A DNA stretch of 19,243 nucleotides, taken from contig JAKALX010000015.1 of assembly GCA_021823905.1 (NCBI GenBank), forward strand, positions 1 through 19,243. The letters run 5' to 3'. The notes under the pieces were generated by a model. It worked only from the letters and a program-made list of their open reading frames with translations, had not been told where the DNA came from and did no database searches. The DNA comes from Chloroflexota bacterium (lineage in GTDB: Bacteria; Chloroflexota; Dehalococcoidia; Tepidiformales; Tepidiformaceae). Position numbers and translations under genes: made by a program. This document shows positions 15,966 to 19,243 of the stretch, piece by piece. The stretch's first letter is position 1. Each line of letters starts with the position of its first letter.

Positions 15966-17354
15966 TCATTGGATCACGCCGGGAGACGTGCTGCGACGAG
16001 TGGAGAGCGCGGCGGCGTAGCTTGCCGGCGGCGCGGGCAGTACCGGTCCGGGCGAGAGCGCCACGCCCGACTCGTCGGACGTGTAGGCCCGCTCGCCGTG
16101 CTGCGTGACGTCGAGCCCGAGTTCCTCGTCGTCTTCGCTGACGCGGATCCCGACCAGCAGGTCGAGCACCTTGAGGATCCCGAAGGTGAGGACGAACGAG
16201 TATGCGGCGACGGCCACGATCCCGACCGACTGGTCCCACATCTGCTGGGCGTGGCCGTGGAAGAGGCCGTTGGCGTAGGGCAGGCCGCTGACGGCGGCGG
16301 TCGCGAACAGGCCGGTCGCCAGGGCGCCCCAGATCCCGCCCATGCCGTGGACGCCGACGACGTCGAGCGAGTCGTCGAGGCCGATGCGCGCCCGTAGCTG
16401 CACGGCGAAGTAGCAGATCAGTCCGGCGCCGGCGCCGATGGCGATCGACTCCATGGGCTGGACGAATCCGGAGGCCGGTGTGATGGCGACGAGCCCGGCA
16501 ACGGCGCCGGAGGCCGCGCCGACGACGCTCGGCTTGCCGCTGTGCTGCCAGGCGACCAGCGTCCAGACGAGGGCGGCCGTGAGCGCGGCGACGTTCGTGT
16601 TGACGAACGCTGAGACGGCCTGGCCGGTCGCTCCACCGGCGCTGCCGGCGTTGAACCCGAACCAGCCGAACCAGAGGATCGCGGCCCCGAGCACCACCAT
16701 CGTGATGTCGTGCGGCTCCATGGCGGTGATCCCATAGCCCTTGCGCTTGCCGAAGACGAGCACGGCAGCGAGTGCCGCCACGCCAGCGTTGACGTGGATC
16801 GCCAGCCCGCCCGCGAAGTCGAGCGAGTTCAAGCCGACGTCGGGCGTGTTTGGGTTGGTGCTGTACGGGCTAAGCCAGCCGTCGTAGGCGAACACCCAGT
16901 GCGCCACCGGCACGTAGACGAGGAGCGACCACAGCGCCGTGAAGACGAGGAACGGCCCGAACTTCGCGCGCTCGGCGAAAGCGCCGGTGATCAGCGCCGG
17001 GGTGATGATGGCGAACATCATCTGGAAGACCATGAAGAGGAGGTGCGGGATCCCGATGCCGTAGAAGGCGCCGTTCGGCCCGCCGGGCGCCTGGCCGACG
17101 CCCCTCAGCCCAATCCAGTCGAAGTTCCCGATCAGCCCGTGCCAGTCGGGCCCGAAGGCAAGGGAATAGCCCACGGTTATCCAGAGGATCCCGACGACGC
17201 CTGTCGTGATAAACGACTGCATGATCGTCGCCAACACGTTCTTGTTGCGGGTAAGGCCGCCGTAGAAGAAGCCGAGGCCCGGCGTCATGAAGAGCACCAG
17301 GGCCGAAGCCATGAGCATCCAGGCCGTGTTGCCCGCGTCGATGGAGTTCTGCAT
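15966..17354 (-). CDS. amtB: Ammonium transporter
   Basis: 462 residues with eleven predicted membrane segments. Family motifs: FMTPGLGFFYGGLTRNKN, twin histidines His152 (AHWVFAYDGW) and His336 (VHGMGGIWG), and ALITGAFAERAKF. The cytoplasmic C-terminal region IRVSEDDEELGLDVTQHGERAY is the part that contacts PII; a 35-residue Pro/Ala/Ser tail follows. It conducts NH3/NH4+ across the inner membrane. ATG at 17354 is chosen: GAGGGAG precedes it by about 5 nt, and the longer frame adds 17 residues that run through the ribosome site. First gene of an operon with glnK. Six 11-bp-spaced half-sites upstream point to control by nitrogen status. Confidence 0.96.
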   Translation of the reverse strand: MQNSIDAGNTAWMLMASALVLFMTPGLGFFYGGLTRNKNVLATIMQSFITTGVVGILWITVGYSLAFGPDWHGLIGNFDWIGLRGVGQAPGGPNGAFYGIGIPHLLFMVFQMMFAIITPALITGAFAERAKFGPFLVFTALWSLLVYVPVAHWVFAYDGWLSPYSTNPNTPDVGLNSLDFAGGLAIHVNAGVAALAAVLVFGKRKGYGITAMEPHDITMVVLGAAILWFGWFGFNAGSAGGATGQAVSAFVNTNVAALTAALVWTLVAWQHSGKPSVVGAASGAVAGLVAITPASGFVQPMESIAIGAGAGLICYFAVQLRARIGLDDSLDVVGVHGMGGIWGALATGLFATAAVSGLPYANGLFHGHAQQMWDQSVGIVAVAAYSFVLTFGILKVLDLLVGIRVSEDDEELGLDVTQHGERAYTSDESGVALSPGPVLPAPPASYAAALSTRRSTSPGVIQ

Positions 17355-17406
17355 GGGGTCTCCCTCGTGCACACCGCGGCGGAGGCCGGCGGCTTGGTCA
17401 TCCACG

Positions 17407-17412
17407 ACGGTA
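17407..17412 (-). promoter_or_regulatory. Possible amtB -10 box
   Basis: TACCGT on the minus strand, 10 nt downstream of the proximal GAAAC half-site. The -35 region is occupied by the boxes and has no TTGACA-like sequence, as expected for an activator-dependent promoter. The leader would be about 45 nt. Confidence 0.4.
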
Positions 17413-17422
17413 GAGGGAGGTG

Positions 17423-17482
17423 GTTTCGAGCCCGTTTCGCCGCTGTTTCGTCGAGATGTACGAGTTATTACGACCGTGTTTC
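17423..17482 (-). promoter_or_regulatory. GlnR-like operator: six half-sites in 11-bp register upstream of amtB-glnK
   Basis: On the minus strand GAAAC occurs at 17423-17427, 17434-17438, 17445-17449 and 17478-17482; TACAT at 17456-17460 and GTAAT at 17467-17471 fill the two steps between. All starts differ by exactly 11 bp. Actinobacterial GlnR boxes are GTnAC-N6-GaAAC repeats with the same 11-bp step. Direct repeats one helical turn apart are typical of OmpR-family regulators. Confidence 0.65.
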
Positions 17483-17505
17483 GGGACGGGTTCGGCCTGC
17501 CCGTA

Positions 17506-18072
17506 TCAGGCGAAGATTTCGGGCAGGGGGAGGGCGAACCCGGCTTCGCCGAAGGCGGCGTCGGCGCTGGAGAGGATGTCAGCGCCGGAGTAGGTGTGCG
17601 AGTCGCCGCCGGGCCGGTGGACCGTCACCGTGCGGTTCCGCGGCCGCACGATCCAGACGCGCTCGGCGCCCGCCGCGAGGTATTCGTCCGTCTTCTCGGC
17701 GATCTCGTCCGCGCTGTCGTCCGGCGAGAGCACTTCGATCGCAAGGTCGGGATGGCCGGCGAAGTAACGGAGCCGTTCCGCGCGGGCCGCGGGCATCCTC
17801 CCAGCGACGACGAAGGACAGGTCGGGCGCTCGCACCACATCCGGATTGCGGCGGAGACGGAAGCCGGTTTCGATCAGGACCGATCCGAGCTTCCGCTTTC
17901 GAACAAAGAGGCCAAGGGCGATGTGCAAGTTCCCGACAACGCTACCGTGTTCCACTCCCACGGGACTCATAGCTACCACCCTCCCGCGGACGAGCTCCAT
18001 CTTCCCGCCCTCGGGAGCGTCGCCCAGGGCGTAGAACTCGTCCGCGGTCATCAATCGCTCTGCGGTCGACAT
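17506..18072 (-). CDS. Uma2-family (DUF820) PD-(D/E)XK nuclease-fold protein
   Basis: 188 residues, usual length. Motifs: EGGKMELVRGRVVAMSP (Glu26), RAPDLSFVV (Asp84), DLAIEVLSPDDS (Glu113) and EIAEKTDEYLAAGAERVWIVRP (Lys127), the restriction-endonuclease-like core and the characteristic EVLSP. These proteins are very common in cyanobacteria and Chloroflexota; nuclease activity is predicted from the fold and rarely shown. MSTAERLMTADEF is a typical start, with TATGAT 6 nt upstream and no Shine-Dalgarno. It lies between prs and amtB on the same strand, 36 nt after prs, but probably has its own promoter. Likely accessory. Confidence 0.88.
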   Translation of the reverse strand: MSTAERLMTADEFYALGDAPEGGKMELVRGRVVAMSPVGVEHGSVVGNLHIALGLFVRKRKLGSVLIETGFRLRRNPDVVRAPDLSFVVAGRMPAARAERLRYFAGHPDLAIEVLSPDDSADEIAEKTDEYLAAGAERVWIVRPRNRTVTVHRPGGDSHTYSGADILSSADAAFGEAGFALPLPEIFA

Positions 18073-18078
18073 GGCAGG

Positions 18079-18084
18079 ATCATA
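18079..18084 (-). promoter_or_regulatory. -10 box of leaderless Uma2 gene
   Basis: TATGAT (5/6 match to TATAAT) ends 6 nt before the ATG at 18072, inside the 36-nt gap after prs. Confidence 0.6.
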
Positions 18085-18108
18085 CCACTGGCGCCGGGCG
18101 CCGGACGG

Positions 18109-19050
<942 letters not shown>

Positions 19051-19094
19051 GTCGTCCCCTCCCCGGCGCCAGGCTGCTGCGGCGCGCCCGGCCC

Positions 19095-19100
19095 GAATGT
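19095..19100 (-). promoter_or_regulatory. Possible prs -10 box
   Basis: TACATT on the minus strand, 45 nt before the TTG start; no convincing -35. The remaining sequence to the window end (19101-19243) shows no gene I can support. Confidence 0.3.
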
Positions 19101-19243
19101 AGCATGGCGTTCCCGCATGTTGTAGCGAGGCTCCGAGCACAGGCCGGGAGGCCGTTGCCCCAGTCTCCGCGGAAGCCGTGAGCGGCAGTAACACCCCCCG
19201 TTGGGCGAACCAGTTTGCTCTGGTCAGGGCGCGACCTTAGATC

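Noticed and set aside
19209..19224. Small hairpin ACCAG-N6-CTGGT upstream of prs as a riboswitch or attenuator
   Set aside because: Only 5 bp, about 160 nt from the gene, upstream of the likely -10, and too close to the window edge to judge.

Overview
This is a high-GC bacterial chromosomal window, mostly housekeeping genes with a few accessory cassettes. No 16S rRNA or marker gene fixes the lineage. The base composition, a long type 2 isoleucyl-tRNA synthetase under a T-box, LuxR-HTH/membrane regulators, many start codons placed 6-7 nt behind a -10 box, and GlnR-like GAAAC boxes upstream of amtB suggest Chloroflexota (Dehalococcoidia- or Thermomicrobia-like) or, second choice, a deep actinobacterium. 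This is inference only.

Layout. 1-1616: the start of a DUF4177-like protein (minus, cut by the window edge), then a MarR repressor and a pirin facing away from each other across a palindromic operator. 1688-3247: a nitrilase-superfamily enzyme with an active N-terminal domain and a second domain lacking two of the three catalytic residues. 3254-3855: a Doc/Fic toxin with a ribbon-helix-helix antitoxin (minus, ATGA overlap). 3969-7674: promoter, Ile-specific T-box leader with terminator, and ileS. 7654-8141: a four-helix-bundle (S23/IVP family) gene held between two inverted arrays of a 7-bp repeat. 8136-12116: a TPP-dependent decarboxylase/synthase and a divergent double-domain class III CoA-transferase. 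12182-13291: glutamate 5-kinase. 13393-15564: a signal-peptide protein with a degenerate Cu/Zn-SOD fold and a sortase-like tail (minus), tRNA-Pro(CGG), and a membrane-anchored LuxR-type regulator. 15605-17354: amtB-glnK operon (minus) behind six half-sites in 11-bp register. 17506-19050: a Uma2 nuclease-fold protein and PRPP synthase (minus).

How things connect. amtB-glnK is an ammonium uptake and sensing unit, though this PII lacks the modifiable tyrosine. The T-box couples ileS expression to uncharged tRNA-Ile. The TPP enzyme and CoA-transferase may act on the same CoA-ester or 2-oxoacid chemistry, oxalate-like metabolism being one option.

The most unusual feature is a set of short tandem heptamer arrays with different units at five places between 4.1 and 12.2 kb: inside the T-box leader, at both ends of the four-helix-bundle gene (where they supply the stop codons of both flanking genes), between the TPP enzyme and CoA-transferase genes, and before proB. 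I saw none in the rest of the window. A heptamer-bounded S23 gene cassette is the best candidate here for an undescribed mobile or repeat-associated element.
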